Source: CAYFKJ01 sp964343605
GTDB taxonomy: Bacteria > Pseudomonadota > Alphaproteobacteria > UBA2966
DNA length: 64,000 bases
Direction of reading: 5' to 3'
Assembly (NCBI GenBank): GCA_964343605.1
Contig: CAYFKJ010000003.1
Coordinates: forward strand, 248,001 to 312,000
The stretch's first letter is position 1; every line of letters begins with the position of its first letter. Shown piece by piece: positions 1 to 11,846 of the stretch. Made by a program: the position numbers and the translations under genes. The notes under the pieces were generated by a model that saw nothing but the letters and a program-made list of their open reading frames with translations, was not told the origin of the DNA and ran no database searches.

Positions 1-1716
1 GCCATGTTTGCCAACCTCGTCTGCACCGTTTTGGTCGTTCCGCTCTTTCTTATTTTCTTCGGTCCGCGAGACACTAAATTGGCGCCGGGAGACGAACGTC
101 CGGGCGGCATCATAGGTCTTGTCGTGCGTCTGTTGGACGCCATCGCCGAGAAGTACAGCAAGTGGGTAATCGTGATCACCGTCGTGGTTCTGGGCGTTTT
201 CGGCGGCTATGCCTTTACCGTGGGCGTCAGCAACGATCCCTTGTCCTACTTCCGCTCCGACAGCCCGCTGGTGCGCGACGCCGATACCCTGCACCGGAAT
301 CTGGCGGGCATGCAGGTTTTCTACCTGACGTTGGAATCGCGGGAGAGGGACGCCTTCAAGGAGCCGGCCAATCTCGAACGCCTGGCTGACATCCAAGCCT
401 TCATGCAGGGTCAAGGGGCCTACGACAAGACAATCTCTCTGGTCGATTTTCTGTCTCTCGTAAATCGTGAAATGAACCAGGGCAAGGCGGCGTTCGAGCG
501 CGTTCCCGAAACCCGCGAACTGGTGGAGCAATATCTGTTGATGTTCCGGCGGGGGGATATCGAACGCTACATCAGTTCAGATTTCAGCCGGGCCAATGTC
601 GTCGTGCGGCACAATCTTTCCGATTCGCGCGACCTGAACGAAAAACTGGACGCGTTGACAGAGCAAATCACGGATATCCTCGGCGACGAGGAAATTACCG
701 CGACTATGACCGGGGAAAACCTGATGATAAACCGCGCCGCCGAATCGCTGTTCGGCGGTCAGGTGCAGTCTCTGGTGCTGCTGGTCGTCATCATCTTCAT
801 CATCATGACGTTCCTATTTACCTCGATTACCGCCGGCTTCCTCTCGCTGGTGCCGAACGCCATACCCGTCATCCTGAATTTCGGCGCCATGGGACTGTTG
901 GGCATACCGCTCAATCCCGGTACGGCCACAGTTGCAGTAATCGCGGTCGGTATCGCTATCGATGACACCATCCATCTGCTTACGCGCTACAACGACGAAT
1001 GCCGCCGCAACCCGGATCAAGCTCTGGCCGTGCGGGCCACGGTATGGGCGGAGGCGGTTCCCGTCGTCTCGACATCCATATCGTTGGCGCTCGGCTTCGT
1101 CGTCCTGTTGTTCTCCAATTTCGCCATTGTCGCCCAGTTCGGCGCTCTGGCCGCTGCGACCATGATCTACGCCATGGTGGCCGATCTGTTGATCACGCCG
1201 ATCGTGCTGAAGCATGTGCGTCTTGCCGGCATCTGGGAGATCGTTGCTCTCAAGATCGGCCGCGAGGTCTTGGTCGGCAGTCCCTTGTTCGTCGGCATGT
1301 CGGTCTATCAGATCAAGAAAACCATCGTGCTATCGGCCGTCAGCGACTACGAAGAGGGCGAGCACATCATCGAAGAGGATAAAACCGACCGGGCCATGTA
1401 CGTGTTGCTGAGCGGGACAGTCGACGTTGTGACCGAGGTTGAGGGGGGTGAAGCCCATTTCATCGAAACCCTGCAACCCGGTGCGGTGTTCGGCGAGGCG
1501 GGTTTCGTCGTCGGCGTGAAGCGCACCGCCAGCGTCATTGCCAGGGATGCAGTCCAGGTGCTTAAACTCGATCCGGAGAAAACCGCCGACTCCCTCAAGC
1601 TCTATCCTGGTATTGCGGCGAGGCTGCACCGCAACATCAGTCGTATCCTCGGTGAGCGCCTGGCCTCCGTGCACGAAATTCTCGAGACCAAAGCTGCCCC
1701 TGAAGCGGGGAAATGA
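1..1716 (+). CDS. RND/MMPL-family exporter with C-terminal cyclic-nucleotide-binding domain (5'-truncated)
   Basis: The frame is open from the first base, so the gene starts upstream and only the C-terminal portion is present (about 570 residues; full HAE3-type RND proteins usually have about 800). Visible are one TM segment (about residues 52-72), a periplasmic porter-like stretch (75-240), then a bundle of hydrophobic segments (about 250-400) with the RND signature VAVIAVGIAIDDTIHLL. Residues from about 425 form a CNB domain with a phosphate-binding cassette-like FGEAGFVVGVKRTAS. Known members export hydrophobic substrates across the inner membrane; gating by a cyclic nucleotide is inference. 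The stop overlaps the next start as ATGA, so the two genes are probably translationally coupled. Substrate unknown. Confidence 0.85.
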   Translation, partial: AMFANLVCTVLVVPLFLIFFGPRDTKLAPGDERPGGIIGLVVRLLDAIAEKYSKWVIVITVVVLGVFGGYAFTVGVSNDPLSYFRSDSPLVRDADTLHRNLAGMQVFYLTLESRERDAFKEPANLERLADIQAFMQGQGAYDKTISLVDFLSLVNREMNQGKAAFERVPETRELVEQYLLMFRRGDIERYISSDFSRANVVVRHNLSDSRDLNEKLDALTEQITDILGDEEITATMTGENLMINRAAESLFGGQVQSLVLLVVIIFIIMTFLFTSITAGFLSLVPNAIPVILNFGAMGLLGIPLNPGTATVAVIAVGIAIDDTIHLLTRYNDECRRNPDQALAVRATVWAEAVPVVSTSISLALGFVVLLFSNFAIVAQFGALAAATMIYAMVADLLITPIVLKHVRLAGIWEIVALKIGREVLVGSPLFVGMSVYQIKKTIVLSAVSDYEEGEHIIEEDKTDRAMYVLLSGTVDVVTEVEGGEAHFIETLQPGAVFGEAGFVVGVKRTASVIARDAVQVLKLDPEKTADSLKLYPGIAARLHRNISRILGERLASVHEILETKAAPEAGK

Positions 1717-3074
1717 AATTGCGGAGAGCTGTTCCGAATTTTATAGCTTGCGGAGCTTTGTTCTGGGCAGTTGCCATCGCAGCGTTTCCCGTTCGGACGC
1801 TGGCCTTGGATATCGGGGATGCCTTCGAGCAGCTCATGGAAAACGCGGCCTACGAAGCCGAGGGCGGAATTGCCGCTTTCCACCGGGATTACGCCGGCGA
1901 TGCAAGGGATATTCACGATCCCGTCAGCGAAGCCTGGACCCGCTTGAGCGCGTCGACGGAGGTGGAATTGGGCGAGAGTTTGTTGTTCCGCCTATCGGGT
2001 TTTGCCGTGATTTCGACGATCCGGCAGGACTATCGAGGTGTGGTGTCGTTGCCGGAACACGACCGGATCTACGGCAAACACGCGGATTTCACGGAACTTT
2101 CGCTGACCTGGGAAGCCGACGAATATGAGCTGGTTGCCGGAAAAGCGCCCATAGCGGTGGGACTGTCGACGCTATACTCGCCCGCCAACCGATACTCCAC
2201 CTACGAGGCGGTAAATCCTGCGTACACCCAGGAACTTGGGGCCTGGCATTTCGGCGGCACCTACTTCTTTGAAGACGATGCGCTAAGCGTCTTTGTGCTG
2301 CCGTTCCAAACGCGCTCGCCCACGCCGCCACTGGTTTCCCGCTGGTTCGGCGAATCGGGAAACTCGTCCTTTTTCTCCCTCGACCTGCCCACCGGCACCG
2401 TCATCGAGGAGGAGTTCCGCTCCCCCCGCTTCGACGACTGGGGCGTGTTGGGGGTCTACAACGGCATTGGGGAGGGGTTTGATTACTTCGTCTCCGGACA
2501 CTACGGACCGAGTTCCTATCCCGTGCTGAGGGTCCGGCTTCCCGGGTTGCTGGTCATGGAGTACCCAACGGCGACAACGGTCGCCGGCGGATTCTCGGCC
2601 ACCGTCGAAGCTTGGGAATTTCATGGCGAGGCGGCGTATCAGGATACGCACGGCCAGCGCGATCAGGATTTCATCAAGTATGTGTTCGGATTTGCCTACC
2701 GTGAAACCGACGATCTGGCGCCTCTGGTCGGCCTGGAAGAAATCATGCCGATCCTGGAATGGGCGCGGGAATGGGTTTCGCTGCGTCAAAAGGATCCTGA
2801 ATATCTGGTCGATTCGTCGCGGACCCGGCCATTTCCCAATTCGTTCATCGCGCGGGTTTTGCTGAAACGAGACGACGAGCTCAGCTACGTCGTCGCTGGG
2901 ACCTACAACAATCGTTACGAGGACTGGGGATCGCTTTTGGGGCTGGAATATAAACCGGACGACAACATGACGATCAGCGCCAGCCTATCCGGCTTCTGGG
3001 GACCGAGCTCAACCCAGCTCGGCCGCTGGCGCCGCAACAATTTTCTGCATGTCGGATTGAAAAGGAAGTTCTGA
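1713..3074 (+). CDS. Outer-membrane beta-barrel protein, partner of the RND exporter
   Basis: The 453-residue product has an N-terminal signal peptide (hydrophobic run followed by VRTLALD). The rest shows alternating amphipathic strands rich in Tyr, Trp and Gly, and it ends in FLHVGLKRKF with a terminal Phe, as expected for BAM-inserted barrels. It resembles large porin or DUF1302-like barrels, but I cannot place it in a named family. The 4-base overlap with the RND gene suggests that it forms the outer-membrane end of that export route or receives its substrate. No lipobox is seen. Alternatives are a porin or an alginate-export-like channel. Confidence 0.7.
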   Translation: MKLRRAVPNFIACGALFWAVAIAAFPVRTLALDIGDAFEQLMENAAYEAEGGIAAFHRDYAGDARDIHDPVSEAWTRLSASTEVELGESLLFRLSGFAVISTIRQDYRGVVSLPEHDRIYGKHADFTELSLTWEADEYELVAGKAPIAVGLSTLYSPANRYSTYEAVNPAYTQELGAWHFGGTYFFEDDALSVFVLPFQTRSPTPPLVSRWFGESGNSSFFSLDLPTGTVIEEEFRSPRFDDWGVLGVYNGIGEGFDYFVSGHYGPSSYPVLRVRLPGLLVMEYPTATTVAGGFSATVEAWEFHGEAAYQDTHGQRDQDFIKYVFGFAYRETDDLAPLVGLEEIMPILEWAREWVSLRQKDPEYLVDSSRTRPFPNSFIARVLLKRDDELSYVVAGTYNNRYEDWGSLLGLEYKPDDNMTISASLSGFWGPSSTQLGRWRRNNFLHVGLKRKF

Positions 3075-3087
3075 GGCTGCCGCTTGT

Positions 3088-3837
3088 TTAATGTATGGCG
3101 CCGTTGGTCCATGATCTGAGGGCGATCCGGCCGTCCTCGATTTCCGCAAACTTTGGTTCGAGCAGCCAGGAACCGGTGTTGACGTAACACTGGCTGTCCT
3201 CAAGTTCGATCAGGCCGGGGTGGTGGGTATGGCCGAACACCACGGTATCGAAACCGCGGCCCAGGATTTCCTCGGCGGCCTCGATGAAATTGCGGTGCTC
3301 GCCCTGAATGCCCTTTTGATTGGTGCGGCGGCTGTAGGGGGTCTGGTCGTTTTCCTCGTAAGTCACCCACAATTTGTAGGCTGAGGGGAATATCTTCAAA
3401 ATCAAACCGGCGAGTGATGTGGCTATCGTATAAACCCAGCGTGCCGCCAGGTAGAAGGGGTCATAGAGGTGGCCGTGTTCGACGTGAATGCGCCGGTCGC
3501 CGGAAATCACATTGAGGAACGGGACCACCCTGATAAAGCCCCAATTCTCGAAAAAGTACTCAAGCGGCAAATCGTGATTGCCGATCACGTAATACACCCG
3601 TCCACCGTTGTCCGTCACTTTCTTGAACCGGCTGAAAACCTCCGGCGCGTCACGTGCGATGCGGGGAAACGACGTTTGCACGATATCCAGGCCGTCGCCG
3701 TTGACGCAGACGCTCGATCCGGTCTCCACCGCGTAGTCTAGGAATTCCGTGATTTCCCTCTTGGCGTCGCAGACCGGGTTTCCCAGGTGTAGATCGGAGA
3801 TTACCAGCAGGCGGCTTTCGTTGACTTCAGTGATCAT
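3088..3837 (-). CDS. Calcineurin-like metallophosphoesterase (LpxH-like)
   Basis: The 249-residue protein carries all the metallophosphoesterase blocks in order: ISDLHLG near the N terminus, VNGDGLD, VIGNHDLP, HVEHGHLYD and VVFGHTHHP, giving a complete two-metal site. The family includes UDP-2,3-diacylglucosamine hydrolase LpxH and other phosphoesterases. A hydrophobic stretch in the middle (about residues 133-150) could associate with membrane. LpxI is encoded at 24.4 kb and would do the lipid A step, so a role here as LpxH is doubtful. The gene follows the small CNB gene on the same strand with 17 bases between, suggesting one transcript. Substrate unknown. Confidence 0.85.
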   Translation of the reverse strand: MITEVNESRLLVISDLHLGNPVCDAKREITEFLDYAVETGSSVCVNGDGLDIVQTSFPRIARDAPEVFSRFKKVTDNGGRVYYVIGNHDLPLEYFFENWGFIRVVPFLNVISGDRRIHVEHGHLYDPFYLAARWVYTIATSLAGLILKIFPSAYKLWVTYEENDQTPYSRRTNQKGIQGEHRNFIEAAEEILGRGFDTVVFGHTHHPGLIELEDSQCYVNTGSWLLEPKFAEIEDGRIALRSWTNGAIH

Positions 3838-3854
3838 CTCGGCGTTCTCCGCCT

Positions 3855-4331
3855 CTATTCGGAATGCTCTCGATTGTCGAAATTCGTGTACTCGCTGCGA
3901 TCCATCGCCTCCTGCGCGGTATCTTTGTCCGTATGACGTCCCTCCAATGTTTCCGCCAAGAGATCATTCATGCTGCGGATGCGGCCGGAGAGGCGCTGGA
4001 GCATTTCGAAGGCAAACGTGGGATCCCGGCGGAACTTCAACATGAGGCCGCCGGGCTGAATGACCTGGATGGTGGTGGGCTCCATTGCTCTGACGGTGGC
4101 GCTGCGGGGTAGGGATTCGAGCAGCGCCATCTCGCCGAAGAAATCGCCACGGTGCAATACCGACAATTCGACTTCCTCGCCGTTTACTTTCTTGGCGACG
4201 CGGACGCTGCCTTTTTGAATGATGAACATTTCGGAATCGAAGTCGCCTTCACGAACGATGGTCTCGCCCTCGGCATACTTGCGAGAGACGAAATCACGGA
4301 AAGGCTTCTTGTCGTTCGAACCGAATAGCAT
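3855..4331 (-). CDS. Small cyclic-nucleotide-binding domain protein
   Basis: About 158 residues, made almost entirely of one CNB (cAMP/cGMP-type) domain: REGDFDSEMFIIQKGSVRV, then GDFFGEMALLESLPRSATV. It keeps the Glu and Arg of the phosphate-binding cassette. No helix-turn-helix follows, so it is not a Crp/Fnr regulator. The ATG at 4331 was chosen because AAGG lies 9 bases upstream; an in-frame TTG at 4349 is the longer alternative. The C-terminal 40 residues are acidic and polar. It is the second CNB module within 4 kb, after the RND fusion. Probably a cytosolic sensor or scaffold partner; target unknown. Confidence 0.82.
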   Translation of the reverse strand: MLFGSNDKKPFRDFVSRKYAEGETIVREGDFDSEMFIIQKGSVRVAKKVNGEEVELSVLHRGDFFGEMALLESLPRSATVRAMEPTTIQVIQPGGLMLKFRRDPTFAFEMLQRLSGRIRSMNDLLAETLEGRHTDKDTAQEAMDRSEYTNFDNREHSE

Positions 4332-4572
4332 GGACACCGACCTTGGCAAGCAGGGGCCCGGCCGGCCGGAAAATTGGCGCCAAAGCGATTACCAAAATCC
4401 GTCCACGGGCCGCCGAATAAGGTAATTTGATTCGATCCTCGTTCCAGTATGGTGACCGGTGATTTGAACTTGGTCAACCGCGAACATAGGCAATTATTCC
4501 TGACGGATTTACGCCGAATGGAAGCGGTGGTTGGATCGCGAATTGCCTTCAGACGTGAAACGCTGGATAGCT

Positions 4573-6141
4573 TCAGCGCTTCTCAACGGCTTCGAGCAAG
4601 GCCCGTACCTTGGCGACCGGCACGCCCAGGTTCGAGCCGCCATATTCCGGGATGATGGCGGCGTTGACCGCAACGACCGCGCCGTTGGTATCGAGCACCG
4701 GTCCGCCGCTGCCACCGTGCGTGGTCTCCGCATCGTAAACGATGGTGGCCGACGACACCTGGCTGACGATACCGCGGCTGGCCAGCGGCGCGATGTGAAG
4801 TTTTTCGGCGAGGCGGGCGGCGACGCTCCAGAAACCGGTGTCTTCGGATTTCTGAAGTTCTTCGATGAATTCGTCACCCGATTGGGCCAGCATGGAGCGT
4901 AGTCCGGTGGGATAGCCCATGACGATGATCTCGTCACCTCGGGCGGGCAATTCGGCTGCCAGGTTTAGACCACCCACCGGTTCGGTGGCCTCGGTGCGGC
5001 GCAGGATCGCGAGATCCGCATCCTCGCTGGCCTTCACCAGTTCGACCTTATCGGCCGTTTGCTTCCCCGGCGTGAAGGCGAGGAATTTCACCATCACGGG
5101 CGCCAGTCCCTGGTTGGCCAGGCCTTCGACGCTGGCGTCGTTCTCCCAGGGCTCCGCAACGTGGCGGTTGGTGACGAGGGCGCCCTTGTCTCCAATGGCG
5201 AATCCGGTGCCGATGAAATGGCGTTCGGCCACGGGGCCGGTACCTTCCAAGGAAAGCAGCGGCTGGCCGATAGGCGATATCAGTGGACGTCCTTCCTTGT
5301 CGACGACATGGCGGAGCATCCGCCCGCTTGCCACGTCCCGGTAGGCATAAGCGCCCTGGAGAAACAGGACGGAAGGAATGGAGGCGGAGATCACCCGGCC
5401 GCTGGCTTCGGAGCGTCGTTCCAGGGCGGTCAGGCGCTCGCTGGCCGTCGTCAGCCGGTGGCCGAGTTCCTGGCGCAGTTGTTTCAGATTCGCCGGTGTC
5501 AGCGCCTCGTTCCGGGCGCGGGCGAGGGCGCCGGCAAAGCCCTCGAGCCGGATCGCACCCTTTTCGATACGCTGCTGAAGCTGCTGGTTCAGTTGATTTT
5601 GGTGGTAGGCCAAAGCGCCAAGCCCGACGATGGCGATAACGACGCCCACCCGGAACAACAGCGTGGTCTCCTGCATCAAGCGGCGCAGAATGCCGTAAAT
5701 ACCGAGAAACAGGCGAATTGCCACGGGTTGACGGCTGACGCGCAGGTAGACCAGACCGTCGCTCAGGATATCGGCCGCCATTTTGCGAACCGGCGTCTGT
5801 TCGGTGTAAAGGCGGTACCTTGAAAGCGGTCCGGATTGGCCGAACTCGATCATGTCGCGGTGTTCCAGTTTGCGGGAGGTGACCCGGGCGCCGTTCACCC
5901 AAACCGGCCGATCCTCAAAAGCCGCGATTTCATATGTTTCGTCGGCGCGGTGCAGACGGGCAACCAGATCACCGCCAGGCTCGCCGGGACGCGCCTCGGT
6001 GACGCGGAGGAAACGGCGGGGACTCAGCGAAATATCAAGAACGGAACCATTGAGCCACGTGACCGTTCCCCTGGAAGGTCCGGTGAGGTGTTCCAGAGCT
6101 GCCGCCCCGCCCAGCGGGTATGCGTCGCTTTCGTCCGTCAC
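4573..6141 (-). CDS. Membrane-anchored FHA-domain trypsin-like serine protease
   Basis: The 522-residue product begins with an FHA-like region (about residues 30-112, including VNGARVTSRKLEHRDMIEFG). A TM helix follows (about 163-180), then a short coiled-coil stretch (185-245) and a chymotrypsin-fold protease domain (about 300-520). The catalytic triad is readable: His327 in TNRHVAEP, Asp376 in SEDADLAIL and Ser478 in HGGSGGPV. No PDZ domain follows, unlike DegP/HtrA. The start is GTG, with GAGG about 9 bases upstream and in-frame stops just before it. The FHA part would be cytosolic and the protease periplasmic, suggesting phospho-dependent signalling across the membrane (inference). Divergent from dnaE. 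Confidence 0.82.
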   Translation of the reverse strand: MTDESDAYPLGGAAALEHLTGPSRGTVTWLNGSVLDISLSPRRFLRVTEARPGEPGGDLVARLHRADETYEIAAFEDRPVWVNGARVTSRKLEHRDMIEFGQSGPLSRYRLYTEQTPVRKMAADILSDGLVYLRVSRQPVAIRLFLGIYGILRRLMQETTLLFRVGVVIAIVGLGALAYHQNQLNQQLQQRIEKGAIRLEGFAGALARARNEALTPANLKQLRQELGHRLTTASERLTALERRSEASGRVISASIPSVLFLQGAYAYRDVASGRMLRHVVDKEGRPLISPIGQPLLSLEGTGPVAERHFIGTGFAIGDKGALVTNRHVAEPWENDASVEGLANQGLAPVMVKFLAFTPGKQTADKVELVKASEDADLAILRRTEATEPVGGLNLAAELPARGDEIIVMGYPTGLRSMLAQSGDEFIEELQKSEDTGFWSVAARLAEKLHIAPLASRGIVSQVSSATIVYDAETTHGGSGGPVLDTNGAVVAVNAAIIPEYGGSNLGVPVAKVRALLEAVEKR

Positions 6142-6183
6142 GTGATAAACGCCTCATCATAGAAAAGGCGATCGGCTGGTTCC

Positions 6184-6213
6184 CAAGATATCACATATTG
6201 GCCCGATATCTTG
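6184..6213. promoter_or_regulatory. Inverted repeat in the protease/dnaE divergent promoter region
   Basis: Nine-base arms CAAGATATC and GATATCTTG are separated by 12 bases, and a further GATATC lies at 6228-6233. The perfect symmetry and the position between divergent starts suggest a regulator-binding site. The regulator is not identifiable. Confidence 0.4.
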
Positions 6214-6251
6214 TAGCCGTCCACAACGATATCCACAATAATTTGTATTTG

Positions 6252-6266
6252 GTTCCCGTTATGTTC
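6252..6266 (+). promoter_or_regulatory. SOS-box-like site (GTTC-N7-GTTC) upstream of dnaE
   Basis: GTTC, seven bases (CCGTTAT), GTTC: the alphaproteobacterial LexA-box format. It lies 65-79 bases before the dnaE start. The lexA promoter in this window has the same spacing. Binding is unproven. Confidence 0.45.
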
Positions 6267-6330
6267 TCTACATCCACGGGCTGGCCTATGAGATGATCCG
6301 GAACCGCAAACGAATACCGATCATTTCACC

Positions 6331-9816
<3,486 letters not shown>

Positions 9817-9860
9817 GTCGCATAAGACTTTTCTTCAATTCGAAATGCCCGAACGCCATC

Positions 9861-9879
9861 CGGTTTACCGTGTAAACCG
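9861..9879. terminator. Hairpin after dnaE
   Basis: A perfect 8-bp stem (CGGTTTAC/GTAAACCG) with a 3-base loop lies 44 bases after the dnaE stop. No T tract follows, so intrinsic termination is uncertain. Confidence 0.35.
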
Positions 9880-10010
9880 CGACGGCAATTCCTTGGTCGT
9901 TGACATGGGCCTCATGCGCTTGTATTTCTACATAAAGGATATAGTGGTTTTCTGTATTGATTTATAGAAAATTGTTGTATTTCAAAGAATTAATAAAGGA
10001 ATTGTTTCAA

Positions 10011-10811
10011 ATGAAATTTGCGGCCAGTTTTTCGAGTATTGCAATATTTGCTTGTATGCTTGTGGTGGGCGAGGCAAGTCCAGCCCAAGCTCAAACGCTG
10101 ACCCTCGATAACGGCGACACCCTACCGGCGAAAACGCTTCCTTACTTCGCCAAGCGTCCCAAACTACTAGGGCACCTGAGGAAGGCCGAGAAGGTTTCCT
10201 TCGCCGTATCGAAAGCGCCGGTACCGTGTCCGTCGCTGTACTACACGGCCTGGGGAGGCGCTTCTCCAGAATCGAGGTCTCTGAAGAATTGCAACGCAAA
10301 CATGGCCAAGACCTTGACGGATTACCCATCAGGCGTGCTGCAAAAGTGCGCTTGCAAGAATGCCGTAGTGGGCAAAAAAATCGTCGACGAGGATTCGGTT
10401 CTGAACGACAAATTCTATTCGATCGTCAAGCTTTATATTAAGAACGCCTCTGGTGAGCTGACAACTCAGCGTGGATTTCTTGAATATGAGGCGCCGAAAC
10501 TCGTGGTTCAGTCCTCCCGCCTTCTCAATCAGGAATTCAAAGAAATTTGTAAGGGAAGCATCGAACCTTCGATGGGTGACGGCGGCTTCGAATTGAACTG
10601 TTTTGGCGGGGCGATGAAAGCCAGCGGGCTGATGGCCATATCGGGATTGTTCTCCAAGCGTCATTCCGTGGGGAGCGCCGTTCTGGAATCGGGAGAGGTG
10701 TTTGCCTTCATCACCGATCTTAACGACGAGGAAATTGAGGACAACTATCCCGGCTTTCCTGATCGGAAGAAGGCGGAACCCACCCCGCAGGTCCAAACTT
10801 CGGATCGGTGA
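10011..10811 (+). CDS. Exported protein of unknown function, cysteine-containing
   Basis: About 266 residues. The chosen ATG has AAGGA 10 bases upstream and opens a clear signal peptide (hydrophobic core, then SPAQAQ as the likely cleavage region); a TTG at 9957 would add 18 residues and spoil it. The mature part has six cysteines (including KCACK), compatible with disulfides in the periplasm. The C-terminal tail is Pro- and charge-rich. No family recognised. It is followed at 43 bases by another exported orphan, likely on the same transcript. Base composition is more AT-rich than in the flanking dnaE and rpsB. Confidence 0.65.
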   Translation: MKFAASFSSIAIFACMLVVGEASPAQAQTLTLDNGDTLPAKTLPYFAKRPKLLGHLRKAEKVSFAVSKAPVPCPSLYYTAWGGASPESRSLKNCNANMAKTLTDYPSGVLQKCACKNAVVGKKIVDEDSVLNDKFYSIVKLYIKNASGELTTQRGFLEYEAPKLVVQSSRLLNQEFKEICKGSIEPSMGDGGFELNCFGGAMKASGLMAISGLFSKRHSVGSAVLESGEVFAFITDLNDEEIEDNYPGFPDRKKAEPTPQVQTSDR

Positions 10812-10854
10812 GTCGCGTTTGAAATCTGCGTCAGCAAACAGCCTTGGCCCCCGC

Positions 10855-11616
10855 ATGTTCCCCGATTTTTGGCGTGGGGGAAGCAGTCGAGCGCTCGCCC
10901 TCGGCCTATTATGCCTCGGACTGACAGTTCTCTATCTTCCATCGAAAGCGATTGCGGAGTCGCTCAAAGGAACCGACGGTCGCACTTTGGATGTTTCCAA
11001 AGCCAAACAAAAATACGTTATCAAATTTAATCTTCCTTCCATAATACCGGGAATAAACAGTATTAAGGGGAGGAGTGTGAATAATGATCAGCAAATAAAT
11101 GAGCAATATTATATTGACGATAGATATATAGCGAGAATTCAGTATTCTGTATTCGGTGGATACAACAATGTGTCTAGAATAAATTATGAAAACAAATCTC
11201 ACTTTATTGAACGTGTTAAGGGATATCGGTTTTATAAATCAAATCTTGTGGGAGCTTCGGTTGAAGAGTTTGGCTATGGCGGCGATTCGGGAGTCATCGC
11301 AAGAAAAGGCAAATGTTACTGGCTCAGATTAGCCAAAAACACCGGTGAACGAGGCGTTTTGACTGGACGAAAGAATCTATTGCTGGAGATTGCAAGTTGC
11401 CGGCCGCTGGGCGTCGACCCGATTGACATATTGAAGAGAATTGGGCGCGCTAGCGAAGCAGATAATCTTAATTATGCTTTGCGGACGCGTACCGGTGATG
11501 ACGAAGGAGCCGAAATCGGCTCCATCTTCGAATTGCTGAAAACAAACAATACGCCAAAACCTGGAGGGAAGAAGTCGTTCTCCGACTGTTTCAAGAATCC
11601 CGCCAGTTGTGAATAG
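10855..11616 (+). CDS. Exported protein of unknown function, AT-rich gene
   Basis: About 253 residues from the ATG at 10855. A signal peptide runs through LGLLCLGLTVLYLPSKAIA. The frame extends upstream into the previous gene, but that part does not read as protein. The mature protein is rich in Tyr, Asn and Ile between about 11040 and 11240, where the DNA is strikingly AT-rich for this chromosome, and it ends with paired cysteines (SDCFKNPASCE). No family recognised. It lacks a good ribosome site, so translation may depend on the upstream gene. Composition and absence of a family suggest horizontal gain. Confidence 0.6.
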   Translation: MFPDFWRGGSSRALALGLLCLGLTVLYLPSKAIAESLKGTDGRTLDVSKAKQKYVIKFNLPSIIPGINSIKGRSVNNDQQINEQYYIDDRYIARIQYSVFGGYNNVSRINYENKSHFIERVKGYRFYKSNLVGASVEEFGYGGDSGVIARKGKCYWLRLAKNTGERGVLTGRKNLLLEIASCRPLGVDPIDILKRIGRASEADNLNYALRTRTGDDEGAEIGSIFELLKTNNTPKPGGKKSFSDCFKNPASCE

Positions 11617-11846
11617 GGCGCTGCATCTTCGGCAGGATTCAAAATCGCTTCCAAAAACCCTTGCATTTCCCGGCCGACGGCGGTATCACCCGGCGGTCGA
11701 GTGCATTCCGCCTCGGCGTATAACCCTCACGCGGGATCAGGACGCCTGGATTGAAAGCTCCAGGAGGTCCATCCGGTGTCTCCCGGCAGGCTTGGCCGGG
11801 CAGGCGATCATCCCGCGGCGGCGAAACCGGAAAAGGATAATTGCAG
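11617..11846 (+). promoter_or_regulatory. rpsB 5' leader region with GC-rich hairpin
   Basis: This 230-base gap before rpsB holds no coding sequence I can support. It contains a stem CCCGGC/GCCGGG at 11782-11800 and, next to the gene, AAAAGGA as ribosome site. In other bacteria rpsB-tsf transcripts are autoregulated by S2 through a structured leader. Whether this leader does so cannot be judged from sequence alone. Confidence 0.35.

Noticed and set aside
4440..4500. tRNA-like T-loop string (GTTCAAATC on the minus strand)
   Set aside because: No matching acceptor stem, D arm or anticodon arm could be folded around it.
10702..10854. Longer N-terminal version of the second orphan exported protein
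   Set aside because: The added part overlaps the preceding gene, is Arg/Pro-rich and would bury the signal peptide; the ATG at 10855 is the better start.
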